Source: Paenibacillus sp. ACRRX
Lineage (GTDB): Bacteria > Bacillota > Bacilli > Paenibacillales > Paenibacillaceae
Assembly (NCBI RefSeq): GCF_022346885.1
Contig: NZ_JAKRNK010000001.1
Location: 1 to 64,000 of the forward strand
Length of the DNA: 64,000 nucleotides
Reading direction: 5' to 3'
The position numbers and the translations under genes were made by a program. The notes beneath the pieces were generated by a model. That model was not told the DNA's origin, searched no databases, and worked only from the letters and a program-made list of their open reading frames with translations. Every line of letters starts with the position of its first letter. The first letter of the stretch is position 1. This document shows, piece by piece, positions 16,735 to 26,233 of this stretch.

Positions 16735-17706
16735 ATGAAGGGATTGATTCTTTGTGCAGGTAAAGGCACTAGGCTCCAACCTTTTTCGAATGTTACTTCC
16801 AAAGTGTTGATTCCGATCGCTAACAAACCGCTACTATTCTATAGTATAGAAAAGCTGCTGGAGCTAGGCATTCAAGAGATCGGTATCGTTATCCAACAGG
16901 CACATGAACCGTTGTTCAAGAGCATAATAGGAGATGGCGAACGATGGGGAGTATCGATTACTTATCTCTATCAAGCCAAAGCACTAGGAATAGCAGATGC
17001 AGTCAAGCAGGCGGAAGGGTTTATTGGTTCTGATCCTTTTATTCTTCTTCTAGGTGATAATTTAATTGACCAGACGCTTACTGGCTTGCGCGATTCGATT
17101 CTATTGGAGCAGCATGACGGAGCATTATTGTTAGGAGAGGTTGAGAAGCCTCAGGATTATGGCATCGCCGAGATTAAGGAGCAGCATATTATCCGTTTGG
17201 AGGAGAAACCCCTTCAACCTAAATCAAACCTTGCGATTATGGGGGCCTACGCATTTACTTCAAAAATATTTGAAGCTGTGCATGCGATTGTTCCCTCCAA
17301 GAGAGGGGAATATGAGATTACGGATGCCATTCAATGGTTAATCGAAGCCAATTATGCAATTTCCTATGATATCACTTACGAATCACATACTGATGTAGGT
17401 ACGATAGATAGATGGCTTGAAGCAAATCGATGGGTTCTCCAGCAAATGGCTGGTGAAGGTGCACTTCTGGCAGGGCAGATTGTTGATAGTGCAAATCCAC
17501 AGAGCCCGCTAGTTCTGATTGATCCTTCAAGCAAATTGATAGAATGTGAGATTGGCCCCTTTACTACGATAGGTCCCCACGTTTATTTGGAAAATTGCCG
17601 TATTGAAGATTGTATTATACTCGAAGGCGTATCCTTAAAAAATGCGAGCTTGAAAGGCACAATCGTCAGTCGAGATTACTGGGCACAGTCCACTCGGGAG
17701 GCGTAA
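16735..17706 (+). CDS. ytdA: Sugar-1-phosphate nucleotidylyltransferase, YtdA-like
   Basis: Activates a sugar phosphate with UTP or dTTP for spore-surface polysaccharide synthesis (role inferred from context). The 323-residue product has the nucleotidyltransferase fold: MKGLILCAGKGTRLQPFSN (the G-x-G-T-R-L loop), SKVLIPIANKPLL, FILLLGDNLIDQ (metal-binding Asp), and YGIAEIKEQHIIRLEEKP. A C-terminal tail of about 60 residues looks like a short left-handed beta helix, as in long-form RmlA proteins. AAGGAG precedes the start. It is followed two bases later by a UDP-glucose dehydrogenase and then an epimerase, the same order as ytdA-ytcA-ytcB near the cotS region of B. subtilis. The nucleotide specificity is undetermined. 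Confidence 0.85.
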   Translation: MKGLILCAGKGTRLQPFSNVTSKVLIPIANKPLLFYSIEKLLELGIQEIGIVIQQAHEPLFKSIIGDGERWGVSITYLYQAKALGIADAVKQAEGFIGSDPFILLLGDNLIDQTLTGLRDSILLEQHDGALLLGEVEKPQDYGIAEIKEQHIIRLEEKPLQPKSNLAIMGAYAFTSKIFEAVHAIVPSKRGEYEITDAIQWLIEANYAISYDITYESHTDVGTIDRWLEANRWVLQQMAGEGALLAGQIVDSANPQSPLVLIDPSSKLIECEIGPFTTIGPHVYLENCRIEDCIILEGVSLKNASLKGTIVSRDYWAQSTREA

Positions 17707-17708
17707 CC

Positions 17709-19001
17709 ATGAACATATTAGTGGCAGGTGTTGGTTATGTCGGTACAACAACCGCATTGCTATTGGCTGAGCTGGGATGGAATGTGATAGGCTTTGATAC
17801 GGATAAGTCCAAGGTGTCCACTCTTTCAAGTGGAACGCTTCCCTTTTATGAGCCGGGTTTGGACAAATTACTCCATACGCAGCTTAATAAAGGCAATATC
17901 CGATTTATATCAGACCCTGTGCAAGCGATCCAGGAATCTCAAGTGATTTTTATATGCGTAGGTACTCCTTCACAGGAAGATGGGAGCGCAGATTTACAGT
18001 ATATCCGCAGCGCTGTCACTATGATCGGTACCTATATGCAGGAGTATAAGCTGCTTATTATGAAGAGCACGGTGCCTGTAGGTACTCAGAATCTGGTGAC
18101 ACAATGGATTTCAGAGGCTCAAAAGAGCCCGCTTCCATTTGATGTCGTTTCTAATCCTGAATTTCTGAGGGAGGGTAACGCTGTATATGATGCGTTTCAT
18201 CCTGATCGAATCGTCATCGGCACTGATTCTAGCGCAGCTGCCCAGCAAGTAAGAATGCTGTATCGGGATATTGATAGCCCCTATCTTGTGACCACGCCAG
18301 CAACCGCAGAAATGATCAAATATGCGGCTAATGCTTTTCTGGCAACTAAAATTTCATATATGAATGAATTAGCCCGGCTCTGTGACCAGCTCAACGTATC
18401 TATTACGGATATTGCAGCAGGGATCGGATACGATGCTCGGATAGGAAAGTCATTTTTACAGGCGGGTATCGGTTACGGTGGTTCTTGTTTTCCTAAAGAT
18501 GTAAAGTCGCTCTTGCACATCGCTAACAATCATGGCAGCAGTCTAGGGCTGCTGCAGCAAGTTGTTCAAGTAAATGAGACGCAGCATCAGTATTTTATGG
18601 AGCAAATAAAGTCACACCTCGGCATCATCGACAAAAAGGTAATCGCGGTGCTTGGGTTGGCGTTTAAACCTGGTACAGATGATCTGAGAGAAGCTCCATC
18701 GCTGAAACTTATCACACATTTATTGAAAGATGGGGCCTTCATCCAGGTACATGATCCAGTAGCCCGACTGCCAGAAGCTGCTCGCCAAGCTCATGTACGG
18801 CAAGTAAAGTCGGTGCAGGACGCGATTCACGGAGCTGATGCGGTTGTCATTTGTACAGAGTGGCCTGAGTACGCTGCAGAACCATGGCGGGATTTGGCAT
18901 GTGAGATGAGGCATACAGCTGTATTTGATGGCAGAAACATGTTGGATGGAACACAGATGAAAGCATGGGGTTATCATTATTACGGCATCGGGAACGGGTG
19001 A
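17709..19001 (+). CDS. ytcA: UDP-glucose 6-dehydrogenase, YtcA-like
   Basis: Oxidises UDP-glucose to UDP-glucuronate using two NAD+. The 430-residue product has the Rossmann start NILVAGVGYVGTTTALLL, the GTPSQEDGSADLQYI region, MKSTVPVGTQ, and the catalytic loop GIGYGGSCFPKD with the active Cys near residue 260. The FKPGTDDLREAPS motif follows, marking the UDP-binding domain. The start at 17709 follows GGGAGGCGTAACC; the longer frame extends into the upstream gene. It lies between the nucleotidylyltransferase (two bases) and the epimerase (five bases), so the three are one operon, giving UDP-uronic acid precursors for the spore surface. Confidence 0.9.
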   Translation: MNILVAGVGYVGTTTALLLAELGWNVIGFDTDKSKVSTLSSGTLPFYEPGLDKLLHTQLNKGNIRFISDPVQAIQESQVIFICVGTPSQEDGSADLQYIRSAVTMIGTYMQEYKLLIMKSTVPVGTQNLVTQWISEAQKSPLPFDVVSNPEFLREGNAVYDAFHPDRIVIGTDSSAAAQQVRMLYRDIDSPYLVTTPATAEMIKYAANAFLATKISYMNELARLCDQLNVSITDIAAGIGYDARIGKSFLQAGIGYGGSCFPKDVKSLLHIANNHGSSLGLLQQVVQVNETQHQYFMEQIKSHLGIIDKKVIAVLGLAFKPGTDDLREAPSLKLITHLLKDGAFIQVHDPVARLPEAARQAHVRQVKSVQDAIHGADAVVICTEWPEYAAEPWRDLACEMRHTAVFDGRNMLDGTQMKAWGYHYYGIGNG

Positions 19002-19006
19002 TTGGC

Positions 19007-19966
19007 ATGGCGAAGATCATAGTAACTGGAGCTGCTGGTTTCATCGGTTCTCATTTATGTGAGGAACTGCTTCGTAATCATCAGCATGATGTTGTGGGGA
19101 TAGATGCTTTTATTGATTTGTCAACACCAAAGTGGATACGCAAGCGCAACCTTCAGCATTTACTTGAGAACCCACGATTTTCCTTCTTTGAAGGTAATCT
19201 GCTCACTGTACCATGGGAGCAAATTTTGCATGAAGCTGATATCGTGTATCATCTGGCAGGAATGCCAGGCGTTAGATCCAGTTGGGGACCTGATTTTGTC
19301 CACTATACCGATCATAATATTACGGCTACGCAGCGGCTGCTCGAAGGATGCAAACAATATGGCATTAAGCGATTTCTGTTCGCTTCAACCTCATCGATTT
19401 ACGGTGAGAAGAGTGGGAAAGTTGACGAAAGCGCAACAACACTGCCATTGTCGCCTTATGGCATTACCAAATTAACGTCTGAGCATCTTTGCCGGGTCTA
19501 TTATGAAAATGATGGGCTGCCTGTCGTTATTCTGCGTTTCTTTACCGTATATGGACCAAGGCAGCGTCCAGATATGGCTTTCCATCGGTTCATCAAGCAA
19601 ATGTTTGATCGGGAAGAGATTACGTTGTATGGAGACGGCACACAAAGCAGAGACTTCACTTATATATCTGATTGTGTAAGAGCGGTTGTTGCTGCAGGCT
19701 TTGCGGATGATATTATCGGGGAAACGATTAATATCGGGGGAAAAGAGCGAGCTACTATTAATGAATGTATTGCGTTGTTAGAACATCTTTTTCAATATAA
19801 AGCATCGGTTAAAGTGGTTGGGGGTATTTACGGGGAACCGACAAGCACTTGGGCCGATATTACAAAGGCAGAGCGCATGCTTGGATATTCCCCTGCCATA
19901 GATCTGAAGACAGGGCTTTTACTTGAAATAGAGCATCTAAAGAAATTGTATCAATATGTAAAGTAG
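19007..19966 (+). CDS. ytcB: NAD-dependent nucleotide-sugar epimerase/dehydratase, YtcB-like
   Basis: A short-chain (extended SDR) enzyme of 319 residues. The NAD-binding TGAAGFIGSHLCEEL is at the start, the Ser of SSIYGE and the catalytic YxxxK as YGITKLTSE near residue 150 are present, and VYGPRQRPDMAFHRF matches UDP-glucuronate 4-epimerases. With the dehydrogenase directly upstream, UDP-galacturonate formation is the simplest reading (inference). The start at 19007 is five bases after the upstream stop, with only a weak GGGTG site, suggesting coupled translation. It is the last gene of this operon. Confidence 0.88.
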   Translation: MAKIIVTGAAGFIGSHLCEELLRNHQHDVVGIDAFIDLSTPKWIRKRNLQHLLENPRFSFFEGNLLTVPWEQILHEADIVYHLAGMPGVRSSWGPDFVHYTDHNITATQRLLEGCKQYGIKRFLFASTSSIYGEKSGKVDESATTLPLSPYGITKLTSEHLCRVYYENDGLPVVILRFFTVYGPRQRPDMAFHRFIKQMFDREEITLYGDGTQSRDFTYISDCVRAVVAAGFADDIIGETINIGGKERATINECIALLEHLFQYKASVKVVGGIYGEPTSTWADITKAERMLGYSPAIDLKTGLLLEIEHLKKLYQYVK

Positions 19967-20044
19967 CCTGGCATTGCAGCACGATTAGCGGGTTATCCTA
20001 CTTCTTGACAGACAGTGCATGCAATCGTCCGAATTTGTTGGAGA

Positions 20045-20083
20045 GGAAGCCCTCGCAGCTCCGTTGGAGCTGCGAGGGCTTCC
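20045..20083. terminator. Perfect 18-bp hairpin between convergent spore genes
   Basis: Positions 20045-20062 are perfectly complementary to 20066-20083 with a three-base GTT loop. It sits between the convergent epimerase and cotSA genes, as a bidirectional terminator would, but neither side carries a T-tract. Confidence 0.6.
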
Positions 20084-20139
20084 ATGCTGTTGGGTTCTAT
20101 CTCTGGCTGATATGCTAAGAACTCATAGTTGCTAGTATG

Positions 20140-21276
20140 CTATCCCCATACAGATAATATTTCTTGAGCTACCCGATCCCAATGGAACCGTTGTTCTGTG
20201 AGCCTTCTGCCACGAAGGCCCATCTGCCGTGCATGGTCCATATTGGATAGCAGCTGATTTAACTTCTCCGCATACTCCAGTGGACTGTCAGGGTTCGTAA
20301 TTAACAGGCCATTATCATTAATGATAACTTCCGGATTACCGCCGCGAGCAGTTGTTAGAAACGGAAGGCCTGCTGCCATTGCTTCATAGTGCACGCGTGC
20401 CAGAGGTTCATCCCAGATTGAGGTGCATACGAACACATCTGCGGCGCAGAACCAGCGGTGCACATCGTGTGCTTCCACATATCCAGTTGTCACAACAGGC
20501 AGCGATGCTCGTTCAGCTAATGAGCGAATATAGGCGATGTAGTCGCTGACACGATTATCGCTGTACCAAGCTCCGCCAACGACGACGAGCACAGCGTCAG
20601 AGTGCTTCAACTGGGACATCGCACGTACAAGCACATGCGGCCCTTTATTTCTTGACAATCTGCCTACGAACAGAATTACTTTCTTGGATTCAAGTTGATG
20701 CTGAGCGCGTAATACTTGGCGTTCATGGAGGGCTGTTTGTGATTCCATCCATGGGGCAAAACGATCCAAGTCTACCCCTGAGTATATCGTTCTGAGCTTG
20801 GGTTGTGCTTGCGGATAGTAGCGTAGAATTTCATTGCCAATAAAATTACTGATTGTAACAATGCGCTCTAAGGTAGTAATCACCGCCTGGGCTTCGTCTG
20901 GGTGGATTTTGGCTGGATTAAACATGTCATTGTGCATGCTGAGTACGATACGGGATTGGGGTGATGTGTTACGAACCGGGAGTACCAATCTTGGCCGATT
21001 AAAAATGTGAATGAGGTCGTAATGCTCGGTGCGTTGATTCAAAAATTGAACAACACCTTCTGCATACTTGTCAAATATTCCATCTGACGGTACTCGTACG
21101 TAGCGAATGCCATTGACAACCTCATCAGGGAGCAGTTCAGGATCTGATCTACCAAGGATCGTCAACCGGTGATGAGCACTTATTTTCTGAGCGACACCGC
21201 CTATATAAGTCTGAATAGCACCGCCCCTAATATTCGGGACAGGGAGCTTCTCAGTGCATATGATCAGCACGTTCAT
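20140..21276 (-). CDS. cotSA: Spore-coat glycosyltransferase CotSA
   Basis: GT4-family glycosyltransferase (GT-B fold) of 378 residues found in the spore coat of Bacillus. The N-terminal domain has CTEKLPVPNIRGGAIQTYI, the acceptor-side glycine loop, and SMHNDMFNPAKI. The C-terminal donor domain has VILFVGRLSRNKGPHVLVRA and the EX7E motif in EPLARVHYEAMAAGLPFLTT. The start follows AAAGGAGGAAACAGCCCGC. It lies 21 bases downstream of cotS on the same strand, so the two form a unit, facing the ytdA-ytcA-ytcB operon whose products could supply its donor sugar (inference). Confidence 0.9.
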   Translation of the reverse strand: MNVLIICTEKLPVPNIRGGAIQTYIGGVAQKISAHHRLTILGRSDPELLPDEVVNGIRYVRVPSDGIFDKYAEGVVQFLNQRTEHYDLIHIFNRPRLVLPVRNTSPQSRIVLSMHNDMFNPAKIHPDEAQAVITTLERIVTISNFIGNEILRYYPQAQPKLRTIYSGVDLDRFAPWMESQTALHERQVLRAQHQLESKKVILFVGRLSRNKGPHVLVRAMSQLKHSDAVLVVVGGAWYSDNRVSDYIAYIRSLAERASLPVVTTGYVEAHDVHRWFCAADVFVCTSIWDEPLARVHYEAMAAGLPFLTTARGGNPEVIINDNGLLITNPDSPLEYAEKLNQLLSNMDHARQMGLRGRRLTEQRFHWDRVAQEILSVWG

Positions 21277-21297
21277 GCGGGCTGTTTCCTCCTTTCG

Positions 21298-23061
21298 TTA
21301 AGCGGTCTTTCGAGTGTTTCGTTTGGTTTTCTGAAGCGTGGTTCTATAGGGAGATGCAGGGCGTTTGGAGGGGAGTGATTTTTTTCTTTGTTTTTGCAAG
21401 CGACCGATACTTTTTTTGGATGGGGACGTTTTTGTTGCTTTTCGTCGCTTGATGGTTAGGCTCAGTGCCGATTTTTTTCGGGAAGCACTCTTTTTCTTTG
21501 ATCCTGAACGCCGAAATATCGTATTTGTATTTCGCGAGGCTTTGCGCCGTCTTTTCTTAGAACGGACTAATAATTTAATAGGGGCAGCAATGATTGGCCT
21601 TATCGGGGCTAGGGTAATTAGACCTTGGGCAACAGGCACCTCTGAAAGACCGACAGGGGGCACTTCTGACAACTCGCTGCCCGCAATAAGTGCACTGGCC
21701 AGTGAAGGTTCATTGGCTGCTTCATTGGCTGCTTCATTGACAGGCAATTGTAGCGGAATTGGATGTTGTTCATGTGGTGGAAGAGCGGCTGCTGGTGCCT
21801 CTGCTGCAACAAATGGAGGCGATACAGGATTATCGCTAACGTTAGTAAAATCAAAGAATGGAGATTGGTCTGTGGCGACAAAGCTTCCATCTTCACTAGG
21901 AAGTGCGAGGCTCCATTGTTCTGGAACGTATTGCGGCTCGTAAGTTCCTAACGGATACTTTTCCTTGTCTGCATACAGCTCCTGCAGCACTTGCCACTTG
22001 GTGGATTCAGTTGCCAATACTCGTTGTAAGATTGGCATCAATTCTAAATTGAGGAAGTTGACAGGATCAAATACCATTTCCTTGACGTGTTTATAAAATT
22101 CATTCGGAAATGCCATATCGATCCACAGAATTTCAAACATTTGCTGATCAAACGGATTGCCGAGATGATAGGCCTCGATCATTCCGCGAATCCAGGTAAT
22201 ATCCCAGACTCCCATATCATCCATTGTGCTCGTAATAATTTTACGAAGGTCACGGAATGGGAGATCATAAGAAACGCCGTCGAGGTCGATAACCCAGATG
22301 CCACCAGGGCCCATTTGGCCATTTGACCAGCCGTAATCCTGATGGGCAAGGCCCCAGTGTGGTTCGCCCATGGCGACCATATTGGCATATTCTGAGTTAT
22401 TCAGACGTTCTAACGCTTCTACAGCTTGTCGTTCAAAATCATCAACGACTTGCAGCAGCGGCCCACTTCCCGCTGTTTCGTTATATGCCTCGGCAATATG
22501 ACGAAACCAGCCGATCTTTGCTATTATTTTTTGATAATATTTGATCCATCCGTGTAATCTTGAGGATTTAGAGGCGCCTGCAGGCGGTTTATATCCTTTT
22601 GTCCATGTATGGAATTCGCCAAGTCCCTGGCAAAGCTGAGCAGCACCTTCCAGATCAATTTTGGATGCTGGCACCAACGTTTCGATCCAGTCGGTTACAA
22701 TCCAACTTTTTCCACCAGCCTCAACATACAGCCGCCCATCTATTGTCGGAATGAGTGCAGGCACTCTTGCTCCTACCTGAACCAGATATTCCTGGGCACC
22801 TACGCTGAACAGGCTTCTTTGCGGATGACGATGGAGAACTTTGATGCTGCGAGGACCTTTATCTGTTTCAATTTTCCAGATTGCGCCACCCTTGTCTGGC
22901 TTAGAAGTGATCAGCACCATACTGGATACTTTCATATCGTATTGTTCCATTACCTGTCTGCCTAGTGCTTCAAGTTCAGGGGGCACATACTGTTCCAACA
23001 CTGTGCCAGGCGAGACGGTAGTAATATGATCCCAAGGTTCAATTTGATACTGTTCCAACAC
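21298..23061 (-). CDS. cotS: CotS-family spore coat kinase-fold protein with basic C-terminal tail
   Basis: CotS family proteins have an aminoglycoside-phosphotransferase-like fold and are assembled into the coat. This one is 587 residues, against about 350 in B. subtilis CotS. The APH-like core covers about residues 40-350, including HQDYGWSNGQMG (the Brenner-type His/Asp site) and WVIDLDGVSYDLPFRDL (the metal-binding Asp). A linker rich in Pro, Ala and Glu follows (about 390-497), then 90 residues with 36 Lys/Arg, 24 Ser/Thr and no Asp or Glu. SKKK and SRKK blocks recall the phosphorylated tails of CotB/CotG. The start is GTG with GGAGGT upstream. Cis phosphorylation or binding of an acidic partner is speculation. 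Confidence 0.85.
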   Translation of the reverse strand: MLEQYQIEPWDHITTVSPGTVLEQYVPPELEALGRQVMEQYDMKVSSMVLITSKPDKGGAIWKIETDKGPRSIKVLHRHPQRSLFSVGAQEYLVQVGARVPALIPTIDGRLYVEAGGKSWIVTDWIETLVPASKIDLEGAAQLCQGLGEFHTWTKGYKPPAGASKSSRLHGWIKYYQKIIAKIGWFRHIAEAYNETAGSGPLLQVVDDFERQAVEALERLNNSEYANMVAMGEPHWGLAHQDYGWSNGQMGPGGIWVIDLDGVSYDLPFRDLRKIITSTMDDMGVWDITWIRGMIEAYHLGNPFDQQMFEILWIDMAFPNEFYKHVKEMVFDPVNFLNLELMPILQRVLATESTKWQVLQELYADKEKYPLGTYEPQYVPEQWSLALPSEDGSFVATDQSPFFDFTNVSDNPVSPPFVAAEAPAAALPPHEQHPIPLQLPVNEAANEAANEPSLASALIAGSELSEVPPVGLSEVPVAQGLITLAPIRPIIAAPIKLLVRSKKRRRKASRNTNTIFRRSGSKKKSASRKKSALSLTIKRRKATKTSPSKKSIGRLQKQRKKSLPSKRPASPYRTTLQKTKRNTRKTA

Positions 23062-23655
23062 TTTACCTCCTATCCCGACATCGTTAATCGGAAAGAGCTT
23101 TTTGGAGTTGCATAAATAAATTTAATAATTCTACTAATGGATGAAAGAGTTTAGGTTCCGGATAAATAGGACATGGATTCTTGAACCGATCAATGTTCGC
23201 ATAGTCGTTCCGCTTCTTACCGTTTCCCCGACAAGCTAAGAAACGTAACGGTATGCTTAAAAATTAGTGTTTTCACCCCATTCAACCTAAGTTTGAGCTT
23301 GATGCCAGATGAGAAGATGTTTATATCCTCTTCACAGGCGTAAATCTTTATTTATATACATATGACCATTTGATTAGGGTTGAAATGTACATTCGTGGAA
23401 TTTATAAAGGTAGCTGACACATTTTCTTGGCGACACATGATGAGTGCTTGTCAACTTTATTTCAGAGGATGCTCTTATGTACCTACATTCAGTGCTGGAA
23501 TTGGAGCTTGGACGGTCTGGGTAAATGGAATGCTACCCGAGATTGGCGAGGAACACGAAAAATGAAGGCTCAACAATCGTGGTACAGAATTATAATATCC
23601 ATAATAATAATATATTAACAATATTAACAATATCTACAATATCCACAAAAGAAAA
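23062..23655. other. Non-coding interval upstream of cotS
   Basis: About 590 bases between cotS and the spoVR terminator. No open frame has a convincing ribosome-binding site or family match. Positions 23585-23650 are very AT-rich with loose direct copies of AACAATATT. I could not recognise a clear sigma-K promoter. Confidence 0.4.
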
Positions 23656-23681
23656 CCCCTCATCTGCAAGGCAGATGGGGG
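23656..23681 (-). terminator. Terminator of spoVR
   Basis: On the minus strand, CCCCCATCTGC / GCAGATGAGGGG with a three-base loop, followed by TTTTCTTTT. Confidence 0.85.
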
Positions 23682-23705
23682 ATATAAAAATCGGCGGATC
23701 TTATA

Positions 23706-25154
23706 TTAGGGGATAAACTTGCGCGATACTTTTTTGCCGTCGTAAGTAAACAACACCGTCTTCTCCTCGACTTTGGTCTCAATATGGACGGATTTGCCCC
23801 ATAACGTATAAACGTAGGGAAGCGTTCGTTCTAAGTATTTGAGATCAAGCTCCACAGTTTCGTATTGGTGCTTGATATATAATTCTCCTGTTCGCTGGTA
23901 ATCTCCGTCTTGTACGACTAAGTAAGGAAAACCACCGTTGACACGTGAATAAACCAGTTGATCACGAATGTTTTCCCATGATTTATCTGTTATTTTCCAA
24001 TCAGGGCCTTTCTTTTCAAACACATATAAATCCAGATCGTCTGTCAATTTCTTGGTTAAATAGTTACGGATAAACGACTGATCGGAATCGACCTCGCGTA
24101 CTTCGAATATTTTGGCACGTCCTTGACCGGGTTCTCGACCGAGCTTTTCTTGTTCGATGGAGGTTGGATTATCCCATCGATATTCGATATCTTCGAAAAT
24201 TTTAAGACCTAAATAATAGGGATTCAAGCTGTGTTTGGAGGGCTGTACAACTGATGAGTTAAGCTTGGCATATTCGAAAGATTCTTCCGTTGTCAGATCC
24301 AGCTCACGCAAAATACGTTGATGCCAGTAAGACGCCCAGCCTTCATTCATGATCTTAGTCTCCATCTGTGGCCAGAAATAAAGCATCTCGTCGCGCAACA
24401 TGGACATAATGTCACGCTGCCAATCTTCCAATACGGGCGAGAACTCCTGAATAAACCAGACGATGTCCTTCTCAGGCTCAGGCGGGAATATTTGCTCTGG
24501 GCTGTCTGTACGCCCGTTGGTTTTTGTTCCATTAGCTTTGTCTTCGAGCGACCAAAGATCGTCATATTGTCCGGGCTGCTTCGGTGGTTCTTTGTCTTTT
24601 TGCTCTTTCATCTTGAGCTCCATGTAGCGCTGCTTGTCAAGCTTCTGCGGGCGAATAATTTGTGGATCAACATGTTCTTGAATAGCCAACACGGCATCAA
24701 TAAAGCTCTCTACAGCTTGTGTGCCGAATTCTAGTTCGTAATTTGAGACACGTTCAGCGGTAGCGGACATGCTTTCCACCATATTACGATTAGAGGTAGA
24801 GAAGCGCGCATTGTTTTTAAAAAAGTCGCAATGGGCGAGTACGTGGGCGACGATGAGTTTGTTCTGGATGAGGGAGTTGCCGTCCAACAGGAACGCATAA
24901 CAGGGATTGGAGTTGATAACGAGTTCATAAATTTTGCTTAAACCGAAGTCATATTGCATCTTCATTTTGTTAAATGTCTTGCCGAAGCTCCAGTGATGAA
25001 AGCGGGTAGGCATCCCGTAAGCACCGAATGTGTAAATAATATCAGCCGGGCATATCTCGTACCGCATCGGATAGAAGTCCAGTCCAAAGCCGGTAGCAAT
25101 TTCTGTTATTTCAGCAATCGCCCGCTCCAGCTGGCGAGTATCGTCTTGTTTCAT
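23706..25154 (-). CDS. spoVR: SpoVR family protein
   Basis: Stage V sporulation protein R family, needed for normal spore cortex in Bacillus; the molecular function is unknown. The 482-residue length is normal. Conserved segments include [69 protein letters not shown], and [16 protein letters not shown]. In enterobacteria the homologue YcgB works with a PrkA-type kinase and a YhbH-type protein; here yhbH is 5 kb upstream on the same strand, while no prkA is visible. The start follows CGGAGGGATCGCGAC. Assignment is secure. Confidence 0.95.
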   Translation of the reverse strand: MKQDDTRQLERAIAEITEIATGFGLDFYPMRYEICPADIIYTFGAYGMPTRFHHWSFGKTFNKMKMQYDFGLSKIYELVINSNPCYAFLLDGNSLIQNKLIVAHVLAHCDFFKNNARFSTSNRNMVESMSATAERVSNYELEFGTQAVESFIDAVLAIQEHVDPQIIRPQKLDKQRYMELKMKEQKDKEPPKQPGQYDDLWSLEDKANGTKTNGRTDSPEQIFPPEPEKDIVWFIQEFSPVLEDWQRDIMSMLRDEMLYFWPQMETKIMNEGWASYWHQRILRELDLTTEESFEYAKLNSSVVQPSKHSLNPYYLGLKIFEDIEYRWDNPTSIEQEKLGREPGQGRAKIFEVREVDSDQSFIRNYLTKKLTDDLDLYVFEKKGPDWKITDKSWENIRDQLVYSRVNGGFPYLVVQDGDYQRTGELYIKHQYETVELDLKYLERTLPYVYTLWGKSVHIETKVEEKTVLFTYDGKKVSRKFIP

Positions 25155-25539
25155 GTCGCGATCCCTCCGAGCTCTAAATTACGTTTCATACCATATGTAT
25201 GGCAGAAGTAGGGGGGATATGTGCAGGTTGAGATGATATCTTTTAGTGATTCGGCAGTCAAATTTTCCGCCCGCAATAACCTGATTGGTCATTTTTTTGG
25301 ATTACGCAGTTACTACGGCCCGAGAGGGACGGGACAGAGCTTTTGATAATAGATATGTTGATCATAGTTGTGTATACGCCATATTAGAAATGTAGGATGT
25401 TGGATGAGTGTAGGGTTCGCAGATGCAAACGGAAAATAGGGTTAAGGTGCTCTAAAGTCTCACTGCGATCCAACTCGCAATTCGGTCCCAAGTCAGACAG
25501 CGAACTAAGATCACACACGGCAATCTAATGCTGGAAAAT
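25155..25539. other. Non-coding interval leading into the repeat region
   Basis: About 385 bases upstream of spoVR (minus strand) with no convincing gene. The last 60 bases contain degenerate, unit-length-irregular copies of the 36-bp repeat that becomes regular from about 25540. Confidence 0.5.
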
Positions 25540-26120
25540 AAACTAAAGTTACACAAGGAGCTAAGGTTAGGCAATGATCGAAGGTGGCACAACGAGCTAA
25601 AGTTAGACAATGATCGGAGGCGACCCAATGAGCTAGAGTCAGGCAATGATGGAGGCGACCCATTGAGCCAAAGTCAGGTAAAGATCGAAGGCGACTCAAT
25701 GAGCTAGAGTCAAGCAATGAACGAAGGTGGCACAACGAGCTAAAGTTAGACAATGAACGAAGGTGGCATAACGAGCTAAAGTTAGACAATGATCGAAGGT
25801 GGCACAATGAGCGAAGGTCAGGCAATGAACGAAGGTGACACAACGAGCTAAAGTTAGACAATGATCGAAGGTGATCCAATGAGCTAGAGTCAGGTAAAGA
25901 TCGAAGGCGATTCAATGAGCTAGAGTCAAGCAATGAACGAAGGTGGCACAACGAGCTAAAGTTAGACAATGATCGAAGGTGGCACAATGAGCTAGAGTCA
26001 GGTAAAGATCGAAGGCGACTCAATGAGCTAGAGTCAAGCAATGAACGAAGGTGGCACAACGAGCTAAAGTTAGACAATGATCGAAGGTGACATAACGCCC
26101 CAAAGTGAGGCAATGATCCA
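25540..26120. repeat. 36-bp tandem repeat array (about 16 copies)
   Basis: A unit with the core GAGCTAAAGTTAGACAATGA and then TCGAAGGTGGCACAAC. GAGCY anchors fall at 25558, 25594, 25630, 25665, 25701, 25737 and onward to 26061 at 36-bp steps, with a single 35-bp step (25630 to 25665). Copies fall into two alternating variants (AAAGTTAGACAAT and AGAGTCAGGTAAA). The repeats are contiguous with no spacers, so this is a minisatellite and not a CRISPR array. The period of 36 keeps a 200-codon frame open on the minus strand, which I do not regard as a gene. Confidence 0.92.
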
Positions 26121-26233
26121 ACGGCACAAAGGTATCTGAAGTTATTAAATCTGGGATCTTCGGAGATCTAAAGTCCCAGACAGAGCCGTAATTACAGAAA
26201 AAAGAAAAGGATCTCCAGGCTACAATATTTGAT

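Noticed and set aside
23380-23716. Three overlapping short plus-strand frames upstream of cotS
   Set aside because: They have no convincing ribosome-binding sites, overlap one another in different frames, and run into AT-rich direct repeats.
25511-26113. 200-codon leucine-rich minus-strand open frame with a 12-residue period
   Set aside because: It exists because the 36-bp repeat is a multiple of three. It has no ribosome-binding site, changes frame at the 35-bp unit, and has no domain-like ends.
25540-26120. CRISPR-like array
   Set aside because: The 36-bp units are contiguous and have no unique spacers; no cas genes are present.
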